The notes: generated by a model not told the origin, from the letters alone. A stretch of 51,687 nt of DNA from an uncultured Armatimonadota bacterium (GCA_903833215.1 CAILEM010000119.1:1-51687); one strand, 5' to 3'. Positions 8,534 through 17,084 are shown, numbered from the stretch's first letter. Numbers and translations are program-made.

Positions 8534-10252
8534 CTAACCGAGTTCCGCCCGATCTCGGTTTGGATGGAGGATTTTGGAGAAGTCGCCGCGCGGTGGAGGC
8601 ATCGGGTCAGCATCCTGTTGAGTTCGCGCAACAACCCAGCCGTCACTCACTAGGGCCTCAAGAGTCTTGATGAACTCTGTCCAAAGGTCGACAAAACTCC
8701 CTCCGCTACCGATTTCAGTGGCTTGGTAATCGTACGCCGCTTGCGCGAGTTGGTGAATGTCATGTTCGGACAGGAGTCTTCGAGCCATCCAGCCCATCAA
8801 GCCGATCATTGGAAGAGTTCGGTCCTGTCTCGTGTAGGAACGGTATCGCGTGATCCTGCCGTTCTTCAGGTCTGCAGTCCAGCCCTTAACTGCATCATCG
8901 AGGTTGGTTCGGAAGTGCGTCTTTCCCGTGATCTCAAAGAAGGGCTCATCTCCCGAAAATGAGGCTACGATTTCTTTGCTGAGTAACAATCCATACAACG
9001 CCAGATCGGTAGAGCTAGAACGATTGATGAACCCGCCTTGACCAAGCCACTGCCACGCCTGCTCTGAAGAAAGATCCAATCCTGCTTCCGTAGCGATCGT
9101 TTTTGCATGCTCCTTTAGATCCGAAAAGACTCCATTTGCCGTGTACCAATACTCCGCAAATCGAATGTGCTGTCTGATTTGGGTTTGCTGTGTTTCGCCG
9201 TAGTGTTCGCGAATCCAGTCAGATTGGTAATCCGATCGGTCGAGAGCGAGAATCGAGTAAGCAACATGTCGGGCACCAAAATGAGTGAGAGAGAGCCCTG
9301 CGGACAGGATTGGGTCCGCAAAGCCAGCCGTATCACCGACGAGAAACCAGTTTTCTCCAGAGAGCCTATCCGCGACGAAGCTCCAATCTTTCGTTGTTGA
9401 TAGCTTCCCTTCGCGAGCTGCTTGTTGGAGGAGTCGACTTACGACAGGGTCTGATCGGACCGCTTCCAAGTAAAGCTCTTCAGGTCGCTTGCCGTGCTCT
9501 TTATAGTAAGAGGCAGGGATAACAAGGCCAATCGAAGTTCTTTGGGGACCTAACGGGATAAACCAAATCCAGCCGTAAGGAAGCGACAATACTTGAATTC
9601 GGGTTCCGCCAATTCCGACCGAAACAGCCCATTCGGCGTTTTGCCAATAATCCCAGATGGCGATGTTATGAAGAGCAGACGGATATTGAACATCAACACC
9701 CAGTGATCGCCGCAAGAAGCCCGATGCCCCGCTACAGTCCAGATAGTATCTCGCTTGAACAACGGTTTCGTCAGCCAATTCCAGACCGTCAACACGGTCG
9801 TTGCTGGATATTACGCGTCGGACGGCAACGTTCTCATGGACATGACACCCCCACTCCGCCGCGTGATCGAGCAGGATCTTATCGTATACCGCGCGGTCAA
9901 CCTGGAAGGCGGTTCTGCGTCTTTGACCCACGTATTTAGCCGGTCTCGGTTCGAGGTTGAGCTTTCCATCCGGTAGAAACTCAAAATCCCAAAGGTCGGC
10001 GGTCCGCCCCCAGCGATAGGTAGCACCAATCTTGATTGGAAAGCCAGCGGCCTCGACCTTGTCCCAGACCTCCATTTCTTCTAAAACTTTCGAGATGACA
10101 GGCAACTGGCTCTCTCCGACATGATCTCGCGGAAATACCTCACGCTCAAAGATATGTATCTTTAGGCTAGGGTTGTACTTCTTAAGAAGCGATCCTACTG
10201 TGGAGCCTCCCGGCCCCCCACCGATGATCGCAACATCACAATCGATGGTCAT
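8534..10252 (-). CDS. FAD-dependent oxidoreductase of the flavin-dependent halogenase type (paralogue B)
   Basis: A 572-aa flavoprotein. An N-terminal Rossmann motif (GGGPGG) binds FAD. The WIWFIP segment matches the WxWxIP signature of flavin-dependent halogenases, and the Lys in FPIKIGATYRWG sits where these enzymes keep their active-site lysine. GDTAGFADPILSAG is the second FAD contact. I place the start at 10252 because this ATG overlaps the stop of the upstream gene as ATGA, which implies translational coupling; a longer in-frame start at 10279 lies inside that gene. The neighbour at 10249-11964 is a close paralogue. Substrate and true halogenating activity are unknown; an FAD monooxygenase or hydroxylase is the alternative. 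Confidence 0.82.
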   Translation of the reverse strand: MTIDCDVAIIGGGPGGSTVGSLLKKYNPSLKIHIFEREVFPRDHVGESQLPVISKVLEEMEVWDKVEAAGFPIKIGATYRWGRTADLWDFEFLPDGKLNLEPRPAKYVGQRRRTAFQVDRAVYDKILLDHAAEWGCHVHENVAVRRVISSNDRVDGLELADETVVQARYYLDCSGASGFLRRSLGVDVQYPSALHNIAIWDYWQNAEWAVSVGIGGTRIQVLSLPYGWIWFIPLGPQRTSIGLVIPASYYKEHGKRPEELYLEAVRSDPVVSRLLQQAAREGKLSTTKDWSFVADRLSGENWFLVGDTAGFADPILSAGLSLTHFGARHVAYSILALDRSDYQSDWIREHYGETQQTQIRQHIRFAEYWYTANGVFSDLKEHAKTIATEAGLDLSSEQAWQWLGQGGFINRSSSTDLALYGLLLSKEIVASFSGDEPFFEITGKTHFRTNLDDAVKGWTADLKNGRITRYRSYTRQDRTLPMIGLMGWMARRLLSEHDIHQLAQAAYDYQATEIGSGGSFVDLWTEFIKTLEALVSDGWVVARTQQDADPMPPPRGDFSKILHPNRDRAELG

Positions 10253-11964
10253 GGAGAAACCGCCTGATCCGAATTCCACTTTAAGACTCGATCAGACCAC
10301 GGTTCGGGAGTCCAAAGCGGACGCGTCGGTTCAAACCTACACTGGATCCATCCGTCGGACACCATTGCCTCAACGATCGCCATGCCCGAGTAGAACAACT
10401 CGTCGACTTTACGAGCATCGTCGAAAAGTGCTGAGAGCGCATTGCGAAACTGTTCAACGATCTCGGAAATATCCGAGTAGCGCTCTAGCACAGTTACGAT
10501 TCCTTCAATGTGATACTCAATGGGCAGAGCACGGTCGCCGCGGACATAGCAGGGCGTCTTCTTGACACGGCCCTCAACATAGGAGGCTCGATCCTTCCAA
10601 CTTGCTCCAGACAAGTCGAGTTTGAAAACATTGAATGTTGCGAACGGTGACTTGGAATCCAGTTCGCCAAGCATCTCCGACATCGCCTTAATTGAGGACA
10701 GAGAGTATCCGCCAACTCCCACGCTAAGGTCCTCATCAATGAACCCACCTCTTGCCAGCCAAGCCCAGGACTTGTCTGGTGACATGTCGAGACCACAATC
10801 CTCAGCAAGCGTCTGTGTGAATCCTTTCAGATCAGTGAACTGTTCATTTGCCGTGTACCAGTAATCACCAAAGCGGATATGGGTTCGGATACGTTGAGCT
10901 TGCCTTCTCTGAAATTCATCCCTAAGCCATGTCCCGTTGAGCTTTCCACGTTCCAGTTCTAGAATCGTATACGCCGCCTGACGAGCTGCGATGTGAGCCA
11001 TCGTGACTCCTGCTGAAAGGATCGGATCCGCAAACCCAGCACACTCACCGATAAGGAACCAATTCGAACCAGCTTGTCTCTCGGCAAGAAATGACCAGTC
11101 GCGGGTCGTCTGAAGTTTGCCCTCGTTACGGGCATTTCTGAGCAATCCCCTGATCATAGGCTCCTCAAAAATCGCCTGCTCGTAGAGTTCTGCCGGGGAT
11201 TTGCCGCTTTGTTTGTAGTAGTCCGCCGGGACAACAAGCCCCAAACTGGTTCGGGTCGGGCCAAGTGGGATGAACCACAACCAGCCGTAACCGACAGACA
11301 TGACCTGAATGCGCGTTCCTCCTACGCCAATCTCCACCGCCCAATCGGCGTTCTGCCAGTAGTCGTAGATCGCGATATTCTTCAGAGTGCTAGGGTAGTC
11401 ACAAGGTATTTCTAGTGCCCGACGTAGAATGCCGCTGTTTCCTGAAGCATCGATGTAGTGACGGGCTTCGACGATCTCGCCGGAGCTTAGATGCAGCCCT
11501 TCGATCCGATCGGCATTCGCAAGTACCTGGACGACCTGTGTGCCCTGGCTTACATCGCAACCCAGTTCCTGAGCATGGTTTAGGAGGATCGTGTCATAGA
11601 TCGAACGATCTACTTGAAACGCAGTCATCTTCCGTTGGCCAAGGAATGGGGCAGGGCGCCGTTCGTCCACAAACTCGTTGGAAGGATAGAACTCAAAGTC
11701 CCAAAGCTCCGGTCGACGGCCCCAGCGAAATGTTGCTCCAATTTTGATTGGGAAGTTCGCGGCCTCGACCTTGTCCCAACATCCCATCTCGTCGAGAATG
11801 CCGGAGATAGGCGGCAAAAGGCTCTCACCGATATGATCGCGAGGAAACACTTCGCGCTCAAAAATCCTAACGTGCAAATCAGGACGATATTTCTTGAGGA
11901 GGGCACCTGCCGTAGATCCAGACGGTCCCCCTCCAATAATTGCTACGTCGCAACCTGTGTTCAT
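10249..11964 (-). CDS. FAD-dependent oxidoreductase of the flavin-dependent halogenase type (paralogue A)
   Basis: A 571-aa flavoprotein and the first gene of a two-gene minus-strand operon. It has GGGPSG (11-16) for FAD binding, candidate active-site Lys74 in FPIKIGATFRWG, the halogenase signature WLWFIP (228-233), and GECAGFADPILSAG (306-319). The C-terminal 200 residues are helical and diverge most from the neighbour, as expected if the two act on different substrates or positions. No flavin reductase gene is adjacent, though such enzymes need FADH2 from a partner. The promoter should lie in the 420-bp gap shared with the divergent pseudopilin gene, where palindromes are found about 40 bp upstream of this ATG. 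Confidence 0.82.
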   Translation of the reverse strand: MNTGCDVAIIGGGPSGSTAGALLKKYRPDLHVRIFEREVFPRDHIGESLLPPISGILDEMGCWDKVEAANFPIKIGATFRWGRRPELWDFEFYPSNEFVDERRPAPFLGQRKMTAFQVDRSIYDTILLNHAQELGCDVSQGTQVVQVLANADRIEGLHLSSGEIVEARHYIDASGNSGILRRALEIPCDYPSTLKNIAIYDYWQNADWAVEIGVGGTRIQVMSVGYGWLWFIPLGPTRTSLGLVVPADYYKQSGKSPAELYEQAIFEEPMIRGLLRNARNEGKLQTTRDWSFLAERQAGSNWFLIGECAGFADPILSAGVTMAHIAARQAAYTILELERGKLNGTWLRDEFQRRQAQRIRTHIRFGDYWYTANEQFTDLKGFTQTLAEDCGLDMSPDKSWAWLARGGFIDEDLSVGVGGYSLSSIKAMSEMLGELDSKSPFATFNVFKLDLSGASWKDRASYVEGRVKKTPCYVRGDRALPIEYHIEGIVTVLERYSDISEIVEQFRNALSALFDDARKVDELFYSGMAIVEAMVSDGWIQCRFEPTRPLWTPEPWSDRVLKWNSDQAVSP

Positions 11965-12004
11965 AAGCCCAACGGACCACTCCGGCGTGTATCCGAAACC
12001 CAGT

Positions 12005-12018
12005 GTATACCGATATAC
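12005..12018. promoter_or_regulatory. Palindromic operator candidate GTATA-CCGA-TATAC
   Basis: An inverted repeat with 5-bp arms around CCGA, 40 bp upstream of the halogenase-like gene start at 11964. Its core (TATACCGATATA) differs by one base from the perfect palindrome at 12139-12150, so the same regulator may bind both. A half-site-like AATACCGGAG follows near 12041. LacI-family operators often centre on such a CG step, and a LacI-family gene lies at 13626. Confidence 0.5.
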
Positions 12019-12107
12019 CTCGATTCCGTGAGGGTCATTTAATACCGGAGTCTAGATTAAACGTTCTATCGGTGAGAAGCGGACCCGCTAATTATGATTA
12101 TTGGCAG

Positions 12108-12119
12108 TTGTGATCACAA
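12108..12119. promoter_or_regulatory. Perfect 12-bp palindrome TTGTGATCACAA
   Basis: A perfect dyad 20 bp upstream of the second TATACCGGTATA-type site, in the divergent intergenic region. It lacks the 6-bp spacer of a CRP/FNR site, so I do not assign a regulator; it is only a candidate protein-binding site. Confidence 0.35.
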
Positions 12120-12135
12120 ATGTTCAAAAAACGCT

Positions 12136-12163
12136 TGGTATACCGGTATATCTAGGTTATGAT
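12136..12163 (+). promoter_or_regulatory. Sigma70-like promoter with palindromic operator in its spacer
   Basis: TTGGTA (12136-12141, 4/6 match to the -35 consensus) and TATGAT (12158-12163, 5/6 match to the -10) are separated by 16 bp. The perfect palindrome TATACCGGTATA (12139-12150) overlaps the -35 and fills much of the spacer, a classic position for repression. Transcription would run right towards the pseudopilin gene at 12385, giving a leader of roughly 215 nt that holds two hairpins. The LacI-family protein at 13626 is the obvious candidate regulator (inference). Confidence 0.5.
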
Positions 12164-12274
12164 GTCTCTCACTGTTGGCAGACATCGACATTTGAGGGGT
12201 GGGTGAAGGCGCATCTCGGCCTTGCAGAAGGCTGTTGCTGAATAGGCAGCTCAATGACGAGGATGTCTTCGGTG

Positions 12275-12297
12275 GCCAATCCCACGTGCGGATTGGC
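12275..12297 (+). promoter_or_regulatory. Leader hairpin 1 (terminator-like)
   Basis: A perfect 8-bp stem GCCAATCC/GGATTGGC with the 7-nt loop CACGTGC, followed by ACTTTTC. It sits between the promoter candidate at 12136-12163 and the pseudopilin start, so it may act as an attenuator or stabilise the leader. Confidence 0.5.
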
Positions 12298-12319
12298 ACT
12301 TTTCATCTCTTGAGGGTAC

Positions 12320-12337
12320 GCAGATCCCGTGATCTGC
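12320..12337 (+). promoter_or_regulatory. Leader hairpin 2 (terminator-like)
   Basis: A perfect 7-bp stem GCAGATC/GATCTGC with the tetraloop CCGT, followed by TCCACTTTTACTT. Like hairpin 1 it is followed by an ACTTTT stretch. It ends about 35 nt before the ribosome-binding site of the pseudopilin gene. Confidence 0.5.
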
Positions 12338-12384
12338 TCCACTTTTACTTAGCCAAACATATTTATCCAACGGAGGATATTCAT

Positions 12385-13245
12385 ATGCAACGAAGAAAGG
12401 CATTTACCTTAATCGAGCTGCTTGTTGTAATCGCCATCATCGCGATCCTCGCCGCCATCCTCTTCCCAGTGTTCGCTCAAGCGAAGCTGGCGGCAAAGAA
12501 GACAGCTTCTATCAGTAATCTGAAGCAATTCGGCCTCGCATCAAAGATGTATGAGGGCGACAACGACGACATGATCACGCAGTCGCAGTTCTGCACCAAG
12601 TATCAGGATGGAAACACACTGCTGACATGGGAGAACACGCTCTATCCCTATATCAAGAACGGCAATAACGTTGTCGATCCAACATTTGGAACTGGCAACG
12701 GCTCCCCGGATCGTGACGTAGCTGAAGGCATTTGGGCAGATCCAGGTGCTCCGACGAAGCAGAGCTTCCCTTACGGAATCAACTTCCGTCTTTCTCCTGA
12801 TAACTGGGGATACACCTGTGACAACGTCTCGGACGGTATGAACGTCTCAATGAGCGCTACAGCGGTTCCGCGACAGTCGGATGCGATCTTGATCATGACT
12901 AAGGGCAAGACCGAAACCGAAAGCAGTGCACAAAGCAAGTGGGGATGGATCTATTTCATCTCCGATGAGTACGGTTGGACTTCTCACACCGCCCTCGACT
13001 CCAGTGGCCAGCCACTTCTATCCGGTGAGGTCGACGATCTCGCCCAGAAGAACGGCGACTGCGATGGTGCTGACGGCACCGGGTCTGGTGAGGTTTGGGC
13101 TGGTTGCGGCATGCTCCCTCGCTACAGATATAGCAAGGTCTGCCCGGTCGCATTTGTCGACGGTCATGCGAAGACGATGAATAAGAACTCGATCACCTTT
13201 GGCAAGAATATCTACGTTAACGCCCCGAATCAGGGTATTTGGTAG
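12385..13245 (+). CDS. Prepilin-type pseudopilin, H-X9-DG-like C-terminus (copy 1)
   Basis: I start this 286-aa protein at 12385, where GGAGGA (12372-12377) sits at good spacing and translation gives [15 protein letters not shown]; longer in-frame starts would run through the leader hairpins. The type IV prepilin cleavage site precedes the FTLIE motif (Glu5 of the mature protein), followed by the hydrophobic helix and [14 protein letters not shown]. Near the C-terminus [11 protein letters not shown] matches the DG motif of the DUF1559/H-X9-DG pseudopilin group. Prepilin peptidase would process it and it would be exported as a type II/IV pilin-like subunit; its partners are not in the window. 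A small lipoprotein gene follows immediately. Confidence 0.9.
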   Translation: MQRRKAFTLIELLVVIAIIAILAAILFPVFAQAKLAAKKTASISNLKQFGLASKMYEGDNDDMITQSQFCTKYQDGNTLLTWENTLYPYIKNGNNVVDPTFGTGNGSPDRDVAEGIWADPGAPTKQSFPYGINFRLSPDNWGYTCDNVSDGMNVSMSATAVPRQSDAILIMTKGKTETESSAQSKWGWIYFISDEYGWTSHTALDSSGQPLLSGEVDDLAQKNGDCDGADGTGSGEVWAGCGMLPRYRYSKVCPVAFVDGHAKTMNKNSITFGKNIYVNAPNQGIW

Positions 13246-13247
13246 AT

Positions 13248-13475
13248 ATGCGAAGTCAAGTCTGCCTGATGGCAATTGCCTTGGTAGCAGCATGCTTCAT
13301 CGCTGGATGCGACAAGGATTCTGGTCTCAAGCCGGATCCCAACGCAGGCAAAAGTATGGCTCAACGCCAAGCCGAAGATATCAAGGCCATTGAAGACAAC
13401 CCAAATATGCCAGATAGCGCCAAGCAGATGGCAATATCGGCAATAAAGGGCCACGGTCACCCGGGAAAGAAGTAA
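13248..13475 (+). CDS. Small lipoprotein following pseudopilin copy 1
   Basis: A 75-aa protein starting 2 bp after the pseudopilin stop. The signal peptide MRSQVCLMAIALVAACFIAGC ends in the lipobox IAGC, so Cys21 would be lipidated. The mature part is short, charged and hydrophilic (DKDSGLKPDPNAGKSMAQ onwards). An in-frame TTG at 13239 would overlap the pseudopilin end, but the ATG is preferred. Tight spacing implies co-expression and perhaps a role in pseudopilin export or anchoring (inference). A similar but smaller gene follows copy 2 at 18180. No family is recognised. Confidence 0.75.
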   Translation: MRSQVCLMAIALVAACFIAGCDKDSGLKPDPNAGKSMAQRQAEDIKAIEDNPNMPDSAKQMAISAIKGHGHPGKK

Positions 13476-13485
13476 CCGGAAGGCG

Positions 13486-13514
13486 GAGCGGTTAACCAAA
13501 TAGGTTGACCGCTC
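13486..13514 (+). terminator. Stem-loop after the pseudopilin/lipoprotein pair
   Basis: Twelve-base arms GAGCGGTTAACC (13486-13497) and GGTTGACCGCTC (13503-13514), pairing with a single G-U wobble, around the loop AAATA. It ends transcription from the 12385-13475 pair. There is no T-run, so it may need a factor. Its arms share GGTTGACC with the terminator after pseudopilin copy 2. Confidence 0.65.
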
Positions 13515-13539
13515 TCCCGTGGCGAAGCGGTAATATTGG

Positions 13540-13554
13540 ATGTCCGGTGGACAT
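13540..13554. promoter_or_regulatory. Perfect dyad ATGTCC-GGT-GGACAT upstream of the LacI-family gene
   Basis: Perfect 6-bp arms around GGT, about 70 bp before the regulator start at 13626. Its position suggests an autoregulatory operator. It differs from the TATACCGGTATA type, so it may belong to another regulator. Confidence 0.4.
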
Positions 13555-13625
13555 TGTGTTCACACACGAAATATCTTTGCCAACGTCGGCACAATGTGAT
13601 CAGGGACACGCACCGCAGGAAGATC

Positions 13626-14699
13626 ATGCCGGTTACACTTCGTCAAGTTGCGGCCCTGGCTGGCGTCTCACCAGTCGTGGTCTCAAGAGTTCTGCATAAC
13701 AAGGCCCTTTCTATACATGTGGCCGACCAAACGGCTGAGCGGGTTCGACAAGCAGCCAAAGAGCTCGGATACCGCAGAAATGTCACGGCAGTGAATTTTC
13801 GAGCCAAGCAAACGATGGCGATCGGGATGCTGCATGGGATGGGCTCGGCGATTGTTCCACTTGAAGGAGGTACCAAATACCTCGCCTCTCTCATGGACGG
13901 TGTCATTGGTGGAGCATTCTCAAATGGCTATTCGGTTCTGCTATGCCCTCAACTCCTAGGAAATACGCCCGTTGATGCAGTCAGCGACGGAAGGTGTGAT
14001 GGGTTGATTCTCTTCAATGTAGAACTCGTTCAGGAAAACATGGATATGCTTTCCCGTTGCACACTGCCAATAGTCCTTCTGCATACTCCAGCGTGTGCCT
14101 TTGGACAGAGCTTCCCTTCGGTCGTTTGTGATAACGAGCAAGGAATCGGCCTTGCAATGGCCCATCTACTTGAAATGGGTCACAAGCGCATAGCGTTCAT
14201 CCACGACGAGCCGGATGACTTGCGGCCCACACTAAATCCCCCAACCCCTAGTGAGCTTCTGGAAGCTTCTCCCCAAAGAATTCGAAGCCGAAGCTACGAA
14301 CTCAGTACCAGAGGCAGCGCTTTCCTGGAAAATGCGCGTCACTTGCACCTCGGCCTTGATTCATCGGATGTGATTCACATTCGCCAGATTGATCGCCTAT
14401 TCGATTCCGATTACACTGCGGCCCTCTGCTTCCACGACGGAGTCGCCGGCCTCGTTTACGATCACGCGGCAGAACGCAATGTGCGAATTCCCGCCGACCT
14501 GTCAGTCGTAGGCTTTGACTCAACTTCCTTCTGTGACGGGCTCCGACCACCACTGACCTCAGTCTTTCAGCCACTGAAAGCCATGGGAGAAAAAGCTGCC
14601 GAGATCCTGGTTTCGATTATCCGGGAGGAGCCTAACGAGTTGAATGAGGTTGTTTTCCCATGTGGTTTTCACATCCGACAGTCGGTCGCTCGACTCTAG
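13626..14699 (+). CDS. LacI-family transcriptional regulator
   Basis: A 357-aa protein of normal LacI length. I choose the ATG at 13626 because AGGA (13617-13620) is correctly spaced and the helix-turn-helix follows at once: TLRQVAALAGVSPVVVSRVLHNK, with the hinge at about 50-60. The periplasmic-binding-protein-like sensor domain spans about 65-355, with late signature elements ADLSVVGFDSTSF and PPLTSVFQP. It would bind a small sugar-like ligand in the cytoplasm and repress or activate nearby genes. It sits just upstream of the CE15-like/SGNH esterase gene, a plausible target, and downstream of the palindrome-bearing promoter at 12136. An upstream in-frame start at 13536 would place the 13540 dyad inside the coding region and is less likely. 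Confidence 0.93.
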   Translation: MPVTLRQVAALAGVSPVVVSRVLHNKALSIHVADQTAERVRQAAKELGYRRNVTAVNFRAKQTMAIGMLHGMGSAIVPLEGGTKYLASLMDGVIGGAFSNGYSVLLCPQLLGNTPVDAVSDGRCDGLILFNVELVQENMDMLSRCTLPIVLLHTPACAFGQSFPSVVCDNEQGIGLAMAHLLEMGHKRIAFIHDEPDDLRPTLNPPTPSELLEASPQRIRSRSYELSTRGSAFLENARHLHLGLDSSDVIHIRQIDRLFDSDYTAALCFHDGVAGLVYDHAAERNVRIPADLSVVGFDSTSFCDGLRPPLTSVFQPLKAMGEKAAEILVSIIREEPNELNEVVFPCGFHIRQSVARL

Positions 14700-14793
14700 C
14701 TCCAACATCGGTTTGTATCAACGGGAATTCAATTCTTGCAAGTCAATCTCCATTCTCGAATGAAAATATAACGTTCCGTAACAAGAGGTAACG

Positions 14794-16926
14794 ATGCCCC
14801 AAACCCAGGAACCCAAGTTCACAAAGTCTGCATTCACTTTCGGCCTATGTCTGCTATCCGCGTCCATACTTGCCGGACAATTTGGCCCGCCAGGTCCTCC
14901 TCCCCCGTTCGACGACCATTCAGAAATGATGAAACAGCTTGGGCTCAAGTCGATTCGACCGGGACCCAACCCGAATAATCAATCCACTTTTGACGAAGCA
15001 GTGGCGAATCCGTTCAAAGATTCGATGCCTGGTGTCCTGACGCTAGACGATGGAACGAAGGTGACCCGCCCCGAACAGTGGACAAAGCGCCGACGAGAAA
15101 TTACTGAGTTGTTTAGCCGCGAAGTCTACGGTCGAGTACCCAGGAATGCACCCAGAGTTCGGTGGGAAGTCACTGGCATTACTCCCGGCATGAGCGGTGG
15201 AATCCCAGTCGTCACTCGGACGCTGATTGGGCACGTGGATAATCGGGCCCATCCCAAAGTCAAAGTCGACATTCAAGCAACTTTCACAGTGCCTGCGCAC
15301 GCCACTGCAAAAGTGCCAATCATCGTCGAGTTCGGATTCATGGGTGGGTTCGGGTTTGGTCCACGAAGCACCGCAAAGCCTTGGCCTCAACAAGCGATCG
15401 AAAACGGATGGGGATACGGAATTATCAACCCAAATTCCATACAACCCGACAACGACCACCTCGAAATGGGAGTGATTGGACTGTGCAACAAAGGCAGACC
15501 TCGCAAACCTGAGGATTGGGGTGCACTTAGGGCTTGGGGATGGGGTCTAAGTCGTCTCATCGACTACTTCGAGACAAATCGAAACTCCCATGTTGACACC
15601 AAGAAAGTCTGCATTGAGGGTGTATCTCGGTATGGAAAAGCCGCTCTTGTTGCCGAAGCTTTTGATACACGCGTAGCCGCGGGATTTATCGGTTCTTCGG
15701 GCGAGGGTGGGGCAAAGCTCCACCGCCATATTTTTGGCGAAGCTGTTGAGAACTTAGCTGGTGGCGAGTATTACTGGATGGCAGGCAATTTCATCAAGTA
15801 CGGCGCATCTGATCCTCCTAAGACTGCCGCCGATATACCCGTTGATTCCCACGAACTGATCGCCCTGTGCGCCCCTCGCCCCTGTTTTATAAGCTACGGG
15901 CTTGTGGAAAAAGGCGACGCCAAATGGGTCGATGCTCACGGGTCGTTCATGGCTGGAGTGCTAGCTGGACCCGTTTATAAGCTGTTAGGGAAGCACGATC
16001 TGGGAACCGCAGGTGACTATCTCACCGACCCTATGCCACCGGTAAACAAGCTCATTGGCGGTGAGTTGGCATGGCGACAACACGATGGTGGGCACGAAGT
16101 CACTCCCAACTGGCCAGCTTTCTTTCAGTGGGCATCGCATTACATTTCAGCTCCTCCTTTACCGACTGACCGTTCACCTGTAAAGGCTCGGTCAGATGTG
16201 CCGGCTTCACGTAGCGACTCCAATTCGATGATCGCTCACATGCAGCTCGTTCAAAAGGCAGCGAAAGGTGGGATCGACCTCTATTTTGAAGGAGACTCAA
16301 TCACCCGTCGCTGGGGAACGAGTGATGCCGCTTGGAAGGCCCTGTTCGCAAACTGGACAAAGAACTTTTTCGGCTGGAACGCAGGAAATTTCGGATGGGG
16401 AGCCGATGGAACTGAAAACATTCTATGGCGAGTGAGGAATGGTGAACTGGACAACGTAAATCCGAAGGTCATCGTTGTGCTGGCAGGAACCAACAACATC
16501 GGAGCAAACCAGAGCTCTGCTGAAGTGACAAAAGGGGTCGAAGCCATCGTCCGAACGTGTCGTGAGAAGGCTCCGAAGGCAACCGTTATCCTCACAGCCA
16601 TATTCCCGAGGAACGATAACATGGCATTCCTCCCGACGATTACTGCTGTCAACCGCGAGTTAGCCAAGTTCGCAGATGGAAATCATGTGAGGTTCCTTGA
16701 TGTCAATTCACGTTTGGCGGATGAGAAGGGCAATCTTTTCGAAGGCATCTCAGACGACAAATTGCATCTGACTGTTAAGGGATATCAAGTTTGGGCCGAT
16801 GGGCTGAGGCCGATCTTAACCGAATTATTGGGTACCCCAGCCAAGACGGATCATGCGCCACCGGCAACGGGCGATCCAAGTCAGGCACCTCGGCCAACCG
16901 GACCTCCGCGACGCACAAATGGGTAG
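14794..16926 (+). CDS. Secreted two-domain esterase: glucuronoyl-esterase-like (CE15) plus SGNH/GDSL hydrolase
   Basis: A 710-aa protein with AGAGG at good spacing before the ATG and an N-terminal signal-like segment (about 10-28). Residues about 60-455 form an alpha/beta hydrolase like CE15 glucuronoyl esterases: nucleophile Ser278 in GVSRYGKAAL and His434 in HDGGHE. Residues about 490-690 are an SGNH hydrolase with Ser502 in GDSIT, GTNNI, and the Asp655/His658 pair in DDKLHLT. CE15 enzymes cut ester bonds between lignin and glucuronoxylan, and SGNH domains often deacetylate hemicellulose, so the fusion suggests one enzyme that strips ester decorations from xylan. A LacI-family gene lies 94 bp upstream, so sugar-responsive control is likely. 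A Pro-rich tail ends the protein. Confidence 0.88.
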   Translation: MPQTQEPKFTKSAFTFGLCLLSASILAGQFGPPGPPPPFDDHSEMMKQLGLKSIRPGPNPNNQSTFDEAVANPFKDSMPGVLTLDDGTKVTRPEQWTKRRREITELFSREVYGRVPRNAPRVRWEVTGITPGMSGGIPVVTRTLIGHVDNRAHPKVKVDIQATFTVPAHATAKVPIIVEFGFMGGFGFGPRSTAKPWPQQAIENGWGYGIINPNSIQPDNDHLEMGVIGLCNKGRPRKPEDWGALRAWGWGLSRLIDYFETNRNSHVDTKKVCIEGVSRYGKAALVAEAFDTRVAAGFIGSSGEGGAKLHRHIFGEAVENLAGGEYYWMAGNFIKYGASDPPKTAADIPVDSHELIALCAPRPCFISYGLVEKGDAKWVDAHGSFMAGVLAGPVYKLLGKHDLGTAGDYLTDPMPPVNKLIGGELAWRQHDGGHEVTPNWPAFFQWASHYISAPPLPTDRSPVKARSDVPASRSDSNSMIAHMQLVQKAAKGGIDLYFEGDSITRRWGTSDAAWKALFANWTKNFFGWNAGNFGWGADGTENILWRVRNGELDNVNPKVIVVLAGTNNIGANQSSAEVTKGVEAIVRTCREKAPKATVILTAIFPRNDNMAFLPTITAVNRELAKFADGNHVRFLDVNSRLADEKGNLFEGISDDKLHLTVKGYQVWADGLRPILTELLGTPAKTDHAPPATGDPSQAPRPTGPPRRTNG

Positions 16927-17084
16927 ATCGCCAATACACGTGATGAGCAGGCGGTCTTGTGGCGTTGACATAAATTCAGACGTTTCAACCGACGATTGAG
17001 CCATCGAATGAAATGCCATAAAACCTGGGACCCATTTGGGTGGGCTAACGTCGTATCATTAAGCTCTTAACATAACTGTCCTGC

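Noticed and set aside
12108-12119. CRP/FNR binding site
   Set aside because: TTGTGATCACAA has the half-sites but not the 6-bp spacer of CRP or the FNR centre.
12199-12384. Longer N-terminus for pseudopilin copy 1
   Set aside because: It would run through two hairpins and lacks a ribosome site; the ATG at 12385 has GGAGGA and gives the prepilin leader.
13536-13625. Longer start for the LacI-family gene
   Set aside because: It would cover the 13540 dyad; the ATG at 13626 has AGGA and starts the helix-turn-helix at the expected place.
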